This document shows positions 26,405 through 34,900 of a stretch of 64,000 nt of DNA, one piece after another. Under the pieces are notes generated by a model. It was not told where the DNA came from. It searched no databases and saw only the letters and a list, made by a program, of their open reading frames with translations. The first letter of the stretch is position 1. Each line of letters starts with the position of its first letter. The position numbers and the translations under genes were made by a program. The DNA comes from CBDCYS01 sp965226185 (GTDB taxonomy: Bacteria > Acidobacteriota > Terriglobia > Bryobacterales > UBA6623), in the NCBI GenBank assembly GCA_965226185.1, contig CBDDCT010000006.1, forward strand, positions 124,001-188,000, given 5' to 3'.

Positions 26405-28159
26405 CTAGCCCGCATTTCTCATCGATTCCCGAAAACGGGGTTGGCGGGGCGCGCGGGATGGGATTTCATGGTCTTGAGGCGGCATCGCCTCTCGGCGGGG
26501 CCGCCGTGGGGCAGAAACGGCCCGGCATGCTGTCCGCGACCCTGGCCGAGGCGTTTTTCGTCTGTTTTTGGGCAAACCTCGATTGCCGCCCCTGTCGAGC
26601 CCTGTGTGCTTCAAGTATTACTTGAACTCGCCTTGCCGTTTTCAGCAGCGCCGCGGCTCCCCCCGTTCGAGATTCTCATACGCTTGGGCGAACACCCCCG
26701 CCCAGGCGTATCCCGTCGCCAGCGAAATCCACACTTTGCGCGCCGTGATCCGGATGCGCGCTCCGATCTTCAACAACCGCAGCCGGATCGTCGTGCATTG
26801 CGCCCGCGCCATCTTCGTCCCCGCCAACCCCAGCCGCCGCAGCGTCTCCAGCAAACAGTACCCGATCGATGAAAAATATAAGCGGATCTGATTCGACCGC
26901 AATAGCGCGGTCGAGGTGCGGTCGGCGAACAGCCCCAGCTGCTGCTCCTTGATGCGGTTCTCCATCTCTCCGCGGGCGCAGTAGATCGTCTCGTATAAGT
27001 GTTGCGCCGCCGCTTGCTTGGGCGTCAGCGACGTCACCACGAAACGCGGGTTTTCGCCCTTCGCCAGATACTCCGCCTTGGCCACCACCCTGCGCCCCCG
27101 CGCCCAGCTGGTTCGCGTGCGGTAGCGGAAATCCCCGAACGCCCGGGCCGCCTTGCCCCTCTTGGCGAAACGCCGCCGCGCCAGCTTCATCCGTCTCTTG
27201 ATCAGGCGCTCTAAACGCTCGTTTTTCGCCAGTCCGAACACGTAATCCACGCCCTGGTTCTCGCACCAGCTCATGATCTCGTCGCGGCAAAAACCGCTGT
27301 CGGCCCGCAGCAGGATCTCGACCTCGGGCCACACCCGCCGCAGTTGTTCGACGATGCGCCGGACCTCTTCGAGCGACCCCGCCGAGGCGTCGATGTTGGA
27401 CGGCCGCAGGCGCGCGCACAGCAACTGGTCCCCGGCGAAAATGTAGAGCGGCAGGTAGCAATAGTGTCCGTAGTAGCCGTGAAAAAAGCGCCCCTCTTGG
27501 CGGCCGTGCAGCGCGTCGTCGGTGGCGTCGAGATCGAGCACGATGCGCTCGGGCTGGCACGGCTGCGATTGAATGTAGAGCGAGGTCAGCAGACGGTCGG
27601 CCGCGCCCGTGTCGAGAACGATCTTCTTGTAACGGCTTTGCGCGCCGGCCTTGGCCGGGGTCAACTCCAGGCGGTTGAGAGTGCTCTTGCCGGCGCCCGC
27701 CTTGCCGCGGTCTTGGGCTCGGCGGCGCTGCTTGCCTTCGAGGTCTTGTTTGCCGCTCAGCAGGGCCAGCAGCGGGTCGGAGCGCAGCTGATCGTGATCG
27801 TTGAGGTCCTCATAACCCAGCGCCAGCCCGTAGACGCGCTGCGAGACCAGCTCGCGCACGCTGTGTTCGACTTGCGCGGGCTGGCGGTGATCACGGAAGC
27901 AGGCGGCGAACTGCCGCACGATGCCGCTGCGCTGTTCGGTCTGGCGCAACAGCATGGCGCCGCCGTCGGAGGTGATCATGCCGCCGTCGAAACGGGCTAC
28001 CACCTGGCGGCGGCCATGGTCGGCGAAGGTGAAGCTGGTTTGGGTACACTCTGTCATGGCAGGGGTCGCTTTCTTGCTGGCTGAAACATATTGTAATCAT
28101 TATGTTTGTGCCACAAAAGGCGGCCTTCCGCCAACCCCGCGATGAGAAATCCGGGCTAG
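26405..28159 (-). mobile_element. IS1380-type element A, copy 1 (1755 bp)
   Basis: Bounded by inverted ends CTAGCCCGCATTTCTCATCG (26405-26424) and CGATGAGAAATCCGGGCTAG (ending 28159). It contains one transposase gene on the minus strand. The second copy (35966-37720) has the same length, the same protein and opposite orientation. Flanks do not show a convincing target duplication, which would fit later rearrangement. Confidence 0.88.
26642..28057 (-). CDS. IS1380-family transposase (element A, copy 1)
   Basis: A 471-aa DDE transposase of the IS1380 group. The N-terminus has RFDGGMITSDGGAMLLRQTE and LGYEDLNDHDQLRSDPLL, typical of the family. The catalytic core shows IVLDLDATDDALHGRQEG (first Asp), ILLRADSGFCRDEI (second Asp) and GEMENRIKEQQLGLFADRTS (Glu). 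It is identical in translation to the copy at 36068-37483, so both were probably active recently. The ATG at 28057 is the only good start near the left end of the element. Long open frames on the opposite strand are shadows of this GC-rich gene. Confidence 0.93.
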   Translation of the reverse strand: MTECTQTSFTFADHGRRQVVARFDGGMITSDGGAMLLRQTEQRSGIVRQFAACFRDHRQPAQVEHSVRELVSQRVYGLALGYEDLNDHDQLRSDPLLALLSGKQDLEGKQRRRAQDRGKAGAGKSTLNRLELTPAKAGAQSRYKKIVLDTGAADRLLTSLYIQSQPCQPERIVLDLDATDDALHGRQEGRFFHGYYGHYCYLPLYIFAGDQLLCARLRPSNIDASAGSLEEVRRIVEQLRRVWPEVEILLRADSGFCRDEIMSWCENQGVDYVFGLAKNERLERLIKRRMKLARRRFAKRGKAARAFGDFRYRTRTSWARGRRVVAKAEYLAKGENPRFVVTSLTPKQAAAQHLYETIYCARGEMENRIKEQQLGLFADRTSTALLRSNQIRLYFSSIGYCLLETLRRLGLAGTKMARAQCTTIRLRLLKIGARIRITARKVWISLATGYAWAGVFAQAYENLERGEPRRC

Positions 28160-28177
28160 AGCCCTAATTGGGTCGCG

Positions 28178-30084
28178 GTAGGGACGCCGGTCGCCCGACG
28201 CCCCCCGCACAGATCCGTACGAGCGGGATTACCGCATACGGCTCCTACCTCGGATGCATGGCGTCAAAGCGAACATATGGATGAGGATGCAGGGTGCGGG
28301 CTGTAGGTATGTACTCCCGGATCAGTCGCCTCATGCGTCTCCATTGCATCTTCGTGACTTGGCTGCGTCGAGCTAACGCCCGCCGCCAATACCGCGTCAC
28401 TGCGCTGCGAAACGCGCACAGGCTCCGCCGATTCCCCGGAATCGCATGGTAGTTGAAATAGCCTTGTACGACCTTCTTCAGCCATTGCCAGGTCTCCGCA
28501 ACCGGCTCGTGCATACGTTGACGCAGTTGCTGCTTCACTTCTCGCAGCTTCTTCGCCAGCCGTTTGCCGACCGTCTTGCGGCGAACCAAGAAATAGCCTG
28601 TCTTCGGGTGCTTCCCGCAAATATGCGTGAACCCCAAGAAGTCAAAAGTCTCCGGCTTCCCTTTCCCACGCTCTCGCCGGTTCGATCGAGCAAAACGCCC
28701 GAACTCAATGAGCCGCGTTTTCTCCGGATGCAGCTCCAAACCGAACTTCGCAAATCGTTCCCGTAATGCTTCGAGAAACTGCTCTGCCTCGGCCCGTCGC
28801 TCGAAACCCAGCACGAAATCGTCCGCGTAACGGACGACGATGACGTCACCCTCCGCGCACTTTCTCCGCCAGGCTTCCACCCACAGATCGAAAACATAGT
28901 GCAGGCAGACATTCGCCAGCAGCGGCGATATCACCGCCCCTTGCGGAGTGCCCACCTTCGTCTCCGACCACTGCCCTTGCTCGGATACCCCGGCCTTCAG
29001 CCACTTTTGGATGAGCCGAACGACACGGCGGTCTCCGATACGGTGCTCCAGAAACTTCACCAGCCATTCGTGGTCGATGTGATCGAAGAATCCACGAATG
29101 TCGGCGTCGAGCACCCAGTTCACCTTCTTCCGCGTCAACCCGACCGTCAGCGCGTCCAGCGCATGATGCGCCTGCCGCCCCGGCCGGAAACCATACGAAA
29201 AGCTCCGAAAGTCCTCTTCATAGATTTGATTGAGGACCGTGACCAGCGCTTGTTGGACAATCTTGTCCTCCAAAGCGGCAATCCCCAACGGACGTTGCCG
29301 CCCGTCGGCTTTCGGAATATAGACTCTTCTCGACGGCTGCGCGCGATACGCGCCGCGGTGCACCCGCCTGTCGAGATCGGCAAGCCGATCCTCCAGCCCG
29401 GGCTCATACTCTTCCCACCTCACCCCGTCCACTCCCGGCGCGGCACTGCGCTTCAGCGCGTAGTAGCCTGCCCGCAACAGATCGACGCTCAGGTGATGGA
29501 GCAAAGCGGTGAACCGTTGTGGTCCTGCCCCCTTTGCTGCTTGACGCACACGATGCAATCGGCTGGACGCAGTTTCCCGGCTCAGTGTCCGGCCCGCGTT
29601 CGACTGCGCCGTGTTCTCCTCGGTCAACGCGCTTCCCTCCACAGCCTCCGCCAACGGTCGCCCATCTTTGTTCGGTTGCTTCATAAGTACTATCGCGTTG
29701 TCCGACCCCTCGCCGGCGTGCGCGTGGGACGTGCGGCCATAGCCTTCTCCCACCGGTCTGCCGCTTTCGCGACAGACGCCCAACGAGGTCTCCCGGTTCT
29801 CGTGCGGAAAGGTTCCGGACGTGCGTGGGGTCTACCGACCGCGCCGGGCCCGGCGCAGACTCGCGTTGGCGTCTGCGTCGGTGTGGCCTTCCGCATCAGA
29901 GCATTGCGTCGGCGCCCGAAACGAGTTCTTTCACGGCTCCATACCCAGCCCGCCCGTGCCTCTGTCAACGCTTCGCCAACGGCCTCGCGGCCGCCCACGC
30001 ATGACTCGAGGTCAGGATGGTTCGCTATTCCTTTCCTGTGCGGCTCTTGCATCCGCTCCTTCCCGCCGGTTTATCCCGGCGCAC
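28178..30084 (-). mobile_element. Group II intron 1, copy A (1907 bp)
   Basis: Read on the minus strand. The 5' end GTGCGCCGGGATAAACCGG at 30084 fits the group II GUGYG start. The 3' end shows domain V (GAGCCGTATGCGG, then CCGCTCGTACGGATC) at 28245-28205, domain VI, and CCCTAC ending at 28178. The maturase gene lies inside. Copy B at 32230-34136 is almost identical (offset 4052) in the same orientation. Identity of the copies extends 16 bases into the 5' exon side. Confidence 0.85.
28245..29783 (-). CDS. ltrA: Group II intron reverse transcriptase/maturase (copy A)
   Basis: A 512-aa intron-encoded protein that assists splicing and copies the intron by reverse transcription. RT blocks are present: GVDGVRWEEYEP, RRVYIPKADGRQRPLGIAALEDKIVQ, FSYGFRPGRQAHHALDAL, DADIRGFFDHIDHEWL, GTPQGAVISPLLANVCLHY and the active-site YADD in VVRYADDFVLGF. 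The maturase (X) domain follows (WQWLKKVVQGYFNYHAIPGN). There is no C-terminal HNH endonuclease, as in several bacterial intron classes. The true start is probably ATG 29684 (MKQPNKDGRPL), because the extra residues from 29783 do not look like family text. The protein is identical in copy B. Confidence 0.92.
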   Translation of the reverse strand: MGVCRESGRPVGEGYGRTSHAHAGEGSDNAIVLMKQPNKDGRPLAEAVEGSALTEENTAQSNAGRTLSRETASSRLHRVRQAAKGAGPQRFTALLHHLSVDLLRAGYYALKRSAAPGVDGVRWEEYEPGLEDRLADLDRRVHRGAYRAQPSRRVYIPKADGRQRPLGIAALEDKIVQQALVTVLNQIYEEDFRSFSYGFRPGRQAHHALDALTVGLTRKKVNWVLDADIRGFFDHIDHEWLVKFLEHRIGDRRVVRLIQKWLKAGVSEQGQWSETKVGTPQGAVISPLLANVCLHYVFDLWVEAWRRKCAEGDVIVVRYADDFVLGFERRAEAEQFLEALRERFAKFGLELHPEKTRLIEFGRFARSNRRERGKGKPETFDFLGFTHICGKHPKTGYFLVRRKTVGKRLAKKLREVKQQLRQRMHEPVAETWQWLKKVVQGYFNYHAIPGNRRSLCAFRSAVTRYWRRALARRSQVTKMQWRRMRRLIREYIPTARTLHPHPYVRFDAMHPR

Positions 30085-30672
30085 GCTCTGTCCCTATTTT
30101 TCCTATTTTTCCCATCCAGGGATAGATGGATACTTCACTCACATTTCCCCTTATTTGCTGCTCTAACGATCGTATTCGCTATCAAAAGAGCCTCAATGGT
30201 CTTTGTCGGTTTTGTTGTAAGTTGTTCATTCATCAATGGTTACTTTTTTCAATGAGAGTATTTGAGAGTCTGTGAGAGGATTTCCGGCTTTTGGGCCCCC
30301 GCCGGGGCTGCGGAATGGTTGTCCTTTGCTTTGTGTTGCGGCTGATCATTGTTGGTTTTGTCGCTTTTAGGATACCAGGTCGATCTTGAGATTCCTTGCG
30401 GGCGGCGGGTAAGACTGTTGAAAACAAAGGGATTATAAATATTATTTATTCGTGACTGAGTTGGGGTGATTTGCGGAATTTGGGGGCGGAGCGGTGTTTT
30501 GAGGCCAAAGTAGCGTGCCGGTAGCCGGTTCGGCCGTTGGGTGGCGAGGTCGCTGCTCAACGGCTCGCCGCCGGTTGGCATACGAGCGTTGAACATCCAG
30601 GGGAAGTCAAGGCTGGATCGGCTGAGAGCCGGCCGCTATCATACCGGCACGAATGCTAGCGCGGCATGCATC
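30085..30672. other. AT-richer intergenic stretch between intron copy A and the VapBC module
   Basis: About 590 bases with lower GC than the surroundings (especially 30120-30470) and no ORF with recognisable content. It is probably the original flank of the toxin-antitoxin cargo. Nothing else could be assigned. Confidence 0.4.
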
Positions 30673-30673
30673 A

Positions 30674-30702
30674 TTGACGCATCATAGTGATGCACATGTG
30701 AT
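30674..30702 (+). promoter_or_regulatory. Promoter and operator of the VapBC-like module
   Basis: TTGACG (30674-30679), a 17-base spacer and TGTGAT (30697-30702) form a plausible sigma-70 promoter, 20 bases ahead of the antitoxin ATG. The spacer carries the palindrome GCATCA-TAG-TGATGC (30679-30693), suited to binding by a ribbon-helix-helix antitoxin and so to autorepression. Confidence 0.55.
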
Positions 30703-30722
30703 AGCATAATTGCAGGTGCAAG

Positions 30723-30980
30723 ATGAAAGCCATCACACTACGAAACATACCCCCGAATCTCAGCCGCCGCATCGAGCGCAAGGCCAAGGAGAAGGGTTCG
30801 AGTATGAACCGGACCGTGATTCAGATTCTCGAAGACGCCCTCGGAACTTCGAAAAAGCGGGCCGCTGAACTTCACCACGATCTGGATCACTTGGCGGGCT
30901 CCTGGTCGGAGGACGAGGCAGCGGAATTCAATGAAGATCTCGCCGCGCAGCGGAGGATCGACCCTGAACTGTGGCAATAG
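30723..30980 (+). CDS. Ribbon-helix-helix antitoxin (VapB/FitA type)
   Basis: An 85-aa antitoxin. The N-terminus KAITLRNIPPNLSRRIERKAKEKGSSMNRTVIQILEDALG is a classic ribbon-helix-helix DNA-binding domain (strand ITLRNIP, two helices). The acidic C-terminal part (WSEDEAAEFNEDLAAQRRIDPELWQ) is the expected toxin-binding region. Its TAG stop directly abuts the ATG of the PIN-domain gene, the standard arrangement of a VapBC operon. A palindromic operator overlaps its likely promoter. It probably neutralises the toxin and represses its own transcription. Confidence 0.88.
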   Translation: MKAITLRNIPPNLSRRIERKAKEKGSSMNRTVIQILEDALGTSKKRAAELHHDLDHLAGSWSEDEAAEFNEDLAAQRRIDPELWQ

Positions 30981-31376
30981 ATGCGGGTTCTCGTCGATAC
31001 ATCCGCCTACTCGGCCTTCATGCGCGGCCACCAGGAAATGAAACTCGCCCTTCAGAGGGCCGAAGAAATCTACCTGAGTCCGATCGTCCTGGGAGAACTC
31101 CAATCGGGCTTCCGGCGAGGCAAGCACCGAGCCGAAAACGAAAAGGGGCTCGATGAGTTCCTTGACGCCCCCCGAGTCGAACTCCTGCCAATCCTTGATA
31201 GCACTGCCGTCCGCTATGCCGAGATCCTGACCTATTTGCGGGGTGCCGGCAATCCGATTCCCACCAACGACGTCTGGATCGCCGCCAGCGCAATGGAGCA
31301 TGGCTTGCGAGTGGTCACAACCGACAAGCACTTCCAAGAGGTTCCGCAGATCCTGGCAGACTGCTGGGAACCGTAG
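30981..31376 (+). CDS. PIN-domain ribonuclease toxin (VapC type)
   Basis: A 131-aa PIN-domain protein. The acidic active-site residues are visible: Asp in MRVLVDTSAYSAFMRG, Glu in LSPIVLGELQSGF, and Asp residues in NPIPTNDVWIAASAMEHGLRVVTTDKHFQEV. Family members cleave RNA (often initiator tRNA or rRNA) when free of the antitoxin. The start codon follows the antitoxin stop without a gap. The module lies between two copies of a group II intron, within a region bracketed by inverted IS copies. Confidence 0.9.
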   Translation: MRVLVDTSAYSAFMRGHQEMKLALQRAEEIYLSPIVLGELQSGFRRGKHRAENEKGLDEFLDAPRVELLPILDSTAVRYAEILTYLRGAGNPIPTNDVWIAASAMEHGLRVVTTDKHFQEVPQILADCWEP

Positions 31377-31471
31377 CCTTGATGTCTTGGTCGTTGCCCT
31401 TCTCGGATCGTGCCGCCAAGTGGACGCAGGAAAGTGCCGGCAAAAAAGGCTCCGTTCTCCCAATGAGGAAC

Positions 31472-31500
31472 TTGACCAATGATGACATATGTGTCATCAT
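31472..31500 (+). promoter_or_regulatory. Promoter and perfect palindromic operator of the HigBA-like module
   Basis: TTGACC (31472-31477), a 17-base spacer and CATCAT (31495-31500) form a weak sigma-70-like promoter. ATGATGACA (31479-31487) and TGTCATCAT (31492-31500) are perfect inverted arms around TATG, covering the spacer and -10. The start of transcription would fall near the ATG at 31506, so the toxin mRNA may be nearly leaderless. Confidence 0.55.
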
Positions 31501-31505
31501 CACCT

Positions 31506-31856
31506 ATGACTAGGGACACAAGGCCCGTTTCATGGATCAAGGCCGCCCGCAAGAATTTCGGCAAGTTCCCGGCCGGTGCGCGTGAACAGATCGAAGACGC
31601 TTTGACATTAGCCGCAGAAGGCCGCAAGGCCGATATCGCCAAACCCATGAAAGGCCTTGGCTTCGGGGTTTTCGAGATCGCTCTTAGACACCGCACGGAC
31701 GCATACAGGGCCGTTTACGCCCTGCGAATAGCCGATGACATCTGGGTCATCCACGCCTTCCAGAAGAAGGCCCAAAAGGGCATCAAGACCCCGCGGAAGG
31801 ACGTTGACCTCATCAAGCAACGTCTCAAACGCTTGCGGAAGGAGCTGAAGCAGTGA
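31506..31856 (+). CDS. HigB/RelE-like toxin (phage Gp49-like family)
   Basis: A protein of about 116 aa of the PF05973 type. Key text: RPVSWIKAARKNFGKFPAGAREQIEDAL, then KPMKGLGFGVFEIALRHRTDAYRAVYALRIADDIWVIHAFQKKAQKGIKTPRKDVDLIKQRL. These are typical of ribosome-dependent RelE/HigB mRNA interferases encoded before their antitoxin. I prefer ATG 31506 over the in-frame ATG at 31479, because the latter lies inside the palindromic operator. The antitoxin gene overlaps its end by four bases (GTGA). The module differs from the upstream VapBC and was probably acquired as cargo. Confidence 0.85.
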   Translation: MTRDTRPVSWIKAARKNFGKFPAGAREQIEDALTLAAEGRKADIAKPMKGLGFGVFEIALRHRTDAYRAVYALRIADDIWVIHAFQKKAQKGIKTPRKDVDLIKQRLKRLRKELKQ

Positions 31857-32191
31857 GTAAACACGACGACGATTTTGAGCTCATCCGCGGCAGTGGAAAC
31901 ATCTACCGGGATTTCGGCCACCCCGACGCCGATGTCCGCCAAGCCAAAGCCATTCTTGCTGCCGAGATCATCGGCATCCTGGACGAGGAAGGCCTCTCCA
32001 CCCGTAAGGCCCAAGCCCGCAGCGGAGTCAACCAAGCCGAGTTCGTCCGCATCCGCAACGCACAGCTCCGGCGTTTCACCATCGACCGGCTCATGACCAT
32101 CCTTAACAAGCTCGGCAGCCAGGTCGACCTCAAGATCACAATCCGCCCACTGGGCGAAGTCCAGCAACCAGCCGACGCGCGGCTACCATGA
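31853..32191 (+). CDS. HigA-type XRE-family antitoxin
   Basis: A 112-aa protein with a helix-turn-helix in EEGLSTRKAQARSGVNQAEFVRIRNAQLRRFTIDRLMTILNKLG (about 45-90). The N-terminal region (YRDFGHPDADVRQAKAILAAEI) matches the short antitoxins paired with Gp49-like toxins. It starts GTG, overlapping the toxin stop. It probably binds the toxin and the palindrome at 31479-31500. About 38 bases after its stop, group II intron copy B begins (3' end at 32230). Confidence 0.87.
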   Translation: MSKHDDDFELIRGSGNIYRDFGHPDADVRQAKAILAAEIIGILDEEGLSTRKAQARSGVNQAEFVRIRNAQLRRFTIDRLMTILNKLGSQVDLKITIRPLGEVQQPADARLP

Positions 32192-32229
32192 CCACGTCAG
32201 CTTTTGCGTGCGCGGCGTTTCGGGTCGCG

Positions 32230-34136
32230 GTAGGGACGCCGGTCGCCCGACGCCCCCCGCACAGATCCGTACGAGCGGGATTACCGCATACGGCTCCTAC
32301 CTCGGATGCATGGCGTCAAAGCGAACATATGGATGAGGATGCAGGGTGCGGGCTGTAGGTATGTACTCCCGGATCAGTCGCCTCATGCGTCTCCATTGCA
32401 TCTTCGTGACTTGGCTGCGTCGAGCTAACGCCCGCCGCCAATACCGCGTCACTGCGCTGCGAAACGCGCACAGGCTCCGCCGATTCCCCGGAATCGCATG
32501 GTAGTTGAAATAGCCTTGTACGACCTTCTTCAGCCATTGCCAGGTCTCCGCAACCGGCTCGTGCATACGTTGACGCAGTTGCTGCTTCACTTCTCGCAGC
32601 TTCTTCGCCAGCCGTTTGCCGACCGTCTTGCGGCGAACCAAGAAATAGCCTGTCTTCGGGTGCTTCCCGCAAATATGCGTGAACCCCAAGAAGTCAAAAG
32701 TCTCCGGCTTCCCTTTCCCACGCTCTCGCCGGTTCGATCGAGCAAAACGCCCGAACTCAATGAGCCGCGTTTTCTCCGGATGCAGCTCCAAACCGAACTT
32801 CGCAAATCGTTCCCGTAATGCTTCGAGAAACTGCTCTGCCTCGGCCCGTCGCTCGAAACCCAGCACGAAATCGTCCGCGTAACGGACGACGATGACGTCA
32901 CCCTCCGCGCACTTTCTCCGCCAGGCTTCCACCCACAGATCGAAAACATAGTGCAGGCAGACATTCGCCAGCAGCGGCGATATCACCGCCCCTTGCGGAG
33001 TGCCCACCTTCGTCTCCGACCACTGCCCTTGCTCGGATACCCCGGCCTTCAGCCACTTTTGGATGAGCCGAACGACACGGCGGTCTCCGATACGGTGCTC
33101 CAGAAACTTCACCAGCCATTCGTGGTCGATGTGATCGAAGAATCCACGAATGTCGGCGTCGAGCACCCAGTTCACCTTCTTCCGCGTCAACCCGACCGTC
33201 AGCGCGTCCAGCGCATGATGCGCCTGCCGCCCCGGCCGGAAACCATACGAAAAGCTCCGAAAGTCCTCTTCATAGATTTGATTGAGGACCGTGACCAGCG
33301 CTTGTTGGACAATCTTGTCCTCCAAAGCGGCAATCCCCAACGGACGTTGCCGCCCGTCGGCTTTCGGAATATAGACTCTTCTCGACGGCTGCGCGCGATA
33401 CGCGCCGCGGTGCACCCGCCTGTCGAGATCGGCAAGCCGATCCTCCAGCCCGGGCTCATACTCTTCCCACCTCACCCCGTCCACTCCCGGCGCGGCACTG
33501 CGCTTCAGCGCGTAGTAGCCTGCCCGCAACAGATCGACGCTCAGGTGATGGAGCAAAGCGGTGAACCGTTGTGGTCCTGCCCCCTTTGCTGCTTGACGCA
33601 CACGATGCAATCGGCTGGACGCAGTTTCCCGGCTCAGTGTCCGGCCCGCGTTCGACTGCGCCGTGTTCTCCTCGGTCAACGCGCTTCCCTCCACAGCCTC
33701 CGCCAACGGTCGCCCATCTTTGTTCGGTTGCTTCATAAGTACTATCGCGTTGTCCGACCCCTCGCCGGCGTGCGCGTGGGACGTGCGGCCATAGCCTTCT
33801 CCCACCGGTCTGCCGCTTTCGCGACAGACGCCCAACGAGGTCTCCCGGTTCTCGTGCGGAAAGGTTCCGGACGTGCGTGGGGTCTACCGACCGCGCCGGG
33901 CCCGGCGCAGACTCGCGTTGGCGTCTGCGTCGGTGTGGCCTTCCGCATCAGAGCATTGCGTCGGCGCCCGAAACGAGTTCTTTCACGGCTCCATACCCAG
34001 CCCGCCCGTGCCTCTGTCAACGCTTCGCCAACGGCCTCGCGGCCGCCCACGCATGACTCGAGGTCAGGATGGTTCGCTATTCCTTTCCTGTGCGGCTCTT
34101 GCATCCGCTCCTTTCCGCCGGTTTATCCCGGCGCAC
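32230..34136 (-). mobile_element. Group II intron 1, copy B (1907 bp)
   Basis: A direct repeat of copy A (28178-30084) at a spacing of 4052 bases, with the same 5' GTGCG start (34136) and the same domain V/VI at 32297-32230. The one difference I noticed is T for C in the CTCCTTTCCG stretch near 34112. On its 5' exon side a strong stem-loop lies at 34163-34187. A hairpin next to the insertion site is the known preference of class C introns, although here it sits 27 bases away. Confidence 0.85.
32297..33835 (-). CDS. ltrA: Group II intron reverse transcriptase/maturase (copy B)
   Basis: The translation is identical to the maturase of copy A: the RT blocks with VVRYADDFVLGF, the X domain and no HNH endonuclease. 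The probable start is ATG 33736, equivalent to 29684 in copy A, since the N-terminal extension to 33835 lacks family character. Perfect identity of two copies only 4 kb apart indicates a recent second insertion or a duplication of the segment between them. Confidence 0.92.
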   Translation of the reverse strand: MGVCRESGRPVGEGYGRTSHAHAGEGSDNAIVLMKQPNKDGRPLAEAVEGSALTEENTAQSNAGRTLSRETASSRLHRVRQAAKGAGPQRFTALLHHLSVDLLRAGYYALKRSAAPGVDGVRWEEYEPGLEDRLADLDRRVHRGAYRAQPSRRVYIPKADGRQRPLGIAALEDKIVQQALVTVLNQIYEEDFRSFSYGFRPGRQAHHALDALTVGLTRKKVNWVLDADIRGFFDHIDHEWLVKFLEHRIGDRRVVRLIQKWLKAGVSEQGQWSETKVGTPQGAVISPLLANVCLHYVFDLWVEAWRRKCAEGDVIVVRYADDFVLGFERRAEAEQFLEALRERFAKFGLELHPEKTRLIEFGRFARSNRRERGKGKPETFDFLGFTHICGKHPKTGYFLVRRKTVGKRLAKKLREVKQQLRQRMHEPVAETWQWLKKVVQGYFNYHAIPGNRRSLCAFRSAVTRYWRRALARRSQVTKMQWRRMRRLIREYIPTARTLHPHPYVRFDAMHPR

Positions 34137-34162
34137 GCTCTGTCCCTATTTTCCCGGGATGG

Positions 34163-34187
34163 AACCAGCCGTTGGGAACGGCTGGTT
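34163..34187 (+). terminator. Intrinsic-terminator-like hairpin near intron copy B
   Basis: AACCAGCCGTT (34163-34173), loop GGG, AACGGCTGGTT (34177-34187), then TTCTT. This is an 11-bp perfect stem with a U-rich tail on the plus strand. Confidence 0.7.
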
Positions 34188-34249
34188 TTCTTGCCCGCCT
34201 CAGGCCCCGCAAGGCCGCTGGGCCGGCCTTGCGCCTCGCTTCCTCCAAA

Positions 34250-34509
34250 GTTGACAATAAAACCCGGTGACTGTCCCCATCAGCCATCAGCCCCCGAATG
34301 CTAGCGCGGCACGCTCCCCGGGTGGCCGGCTGGCGCTAGGGAAGGCGATTAAGAAGGTTTGGGGCGGCGGATTGCTGAGGAGTTGGGTTCGTTTCGTCAT
34401 GTTACCCTTTCGCTCCTGGCTCCGCACTGCCATACAGCCATCGAAAAGTCGTAGCCTTTCCCCGCTTTTCAAGGTTGACAATAAAACCCGGTGACTGTCC
34501 CCATCAGCC
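34250..34509 (+). repeat. Direct repeat pair of 36 bp
   Basis: A 36-base sequence beginning GTTGACAATAAAACCCGGTG and ending CCCCATCAGCC occurs at 34250-34285 and 34474-34509. Related text (GGGGACAGTCACC, CATCAGCC) also lies next to the left IS copy at 26378-26397. No gene lies between; ORFs here are short and repeat-derived. Confidence 0.8.
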
Positions 34510-34512
34510 CCT

Positions 34513-34631
34513 CATCAGCCCCCGGTGAGCCGAGGTTCGGAGGTTCGGGAGCTGTCCCCGATCTCCGCCGATCTCCGTCCATCAGCCCCCGGTGAGCCGA
34601 GGTTCGGAGGTTCGGGAGCTGTCCCCGATCT
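34513..34631 (+). repeat. Tandem direct repeat of 52 bp (period 67)
   Basis: The 52 bases at 34513-34564 (CATCAGCCCCCGGTGAGCCG onward, ending CCCCGATCT) recur at 34580-34631. GATCTCC-type units continue the pattern to about 34670. The stretch is non-coding. Confidence 0.8.
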
Positions 34632-34900
34632 TCGTCCCGATCTCCCGCCGATCTCCCCCCGATCTCCCCCGCAGGCTTGCCCTCCTGGTCCGGCGCTCGC
34701 TGGTTCACCAAGCGGGCCAGCCTAATCGCGATGCCAGCTCCCGATCGCATATGGATCCTATCGATTGGATCTAAAGAAACGGCCAAAGTTCGTTTTGAGT
34801 CCAATGTGCTTGTAAGTGTATGCGGTATTACGTTTGTGTTTCTGTGCCTAAACCTGCCTCGGTGCCTTGCCTTAGGCCACAGCGTACGACTATACTACTA

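Noticed and set aside
28899..30125. 408-codon plus-strand frame over group II intron copy A (439 codons over copy B)
   Set aside because: It is antisense to the maturase and the intron RNA, arginine/proline-rich and without domain character; a shadow.
30249..30596. 115-codon minus-strand frame upstream of the VapBC module
   Set aside because: Composition is biased (Pro, Gln, Asn, Ser), with no ribosome-binding site and no domain; probably chance.
28245..34136. Reverse transcriptases as possible retron, DGR or CRISPR-associated RT systems
   Set aside because: Domain V/VI and GTGCG starts flank each RT gene, maturase X domains are present, and no variable repeat, msr/msd-like region or cas gene is nearby. 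They are group II introns.
34474..34631. Short repeats as a CRISPR array
   Set aside because: There are only two copies of each repeat, spacings are unequal, no unique spacers of constant length occur, and no cas genes lie in the window.
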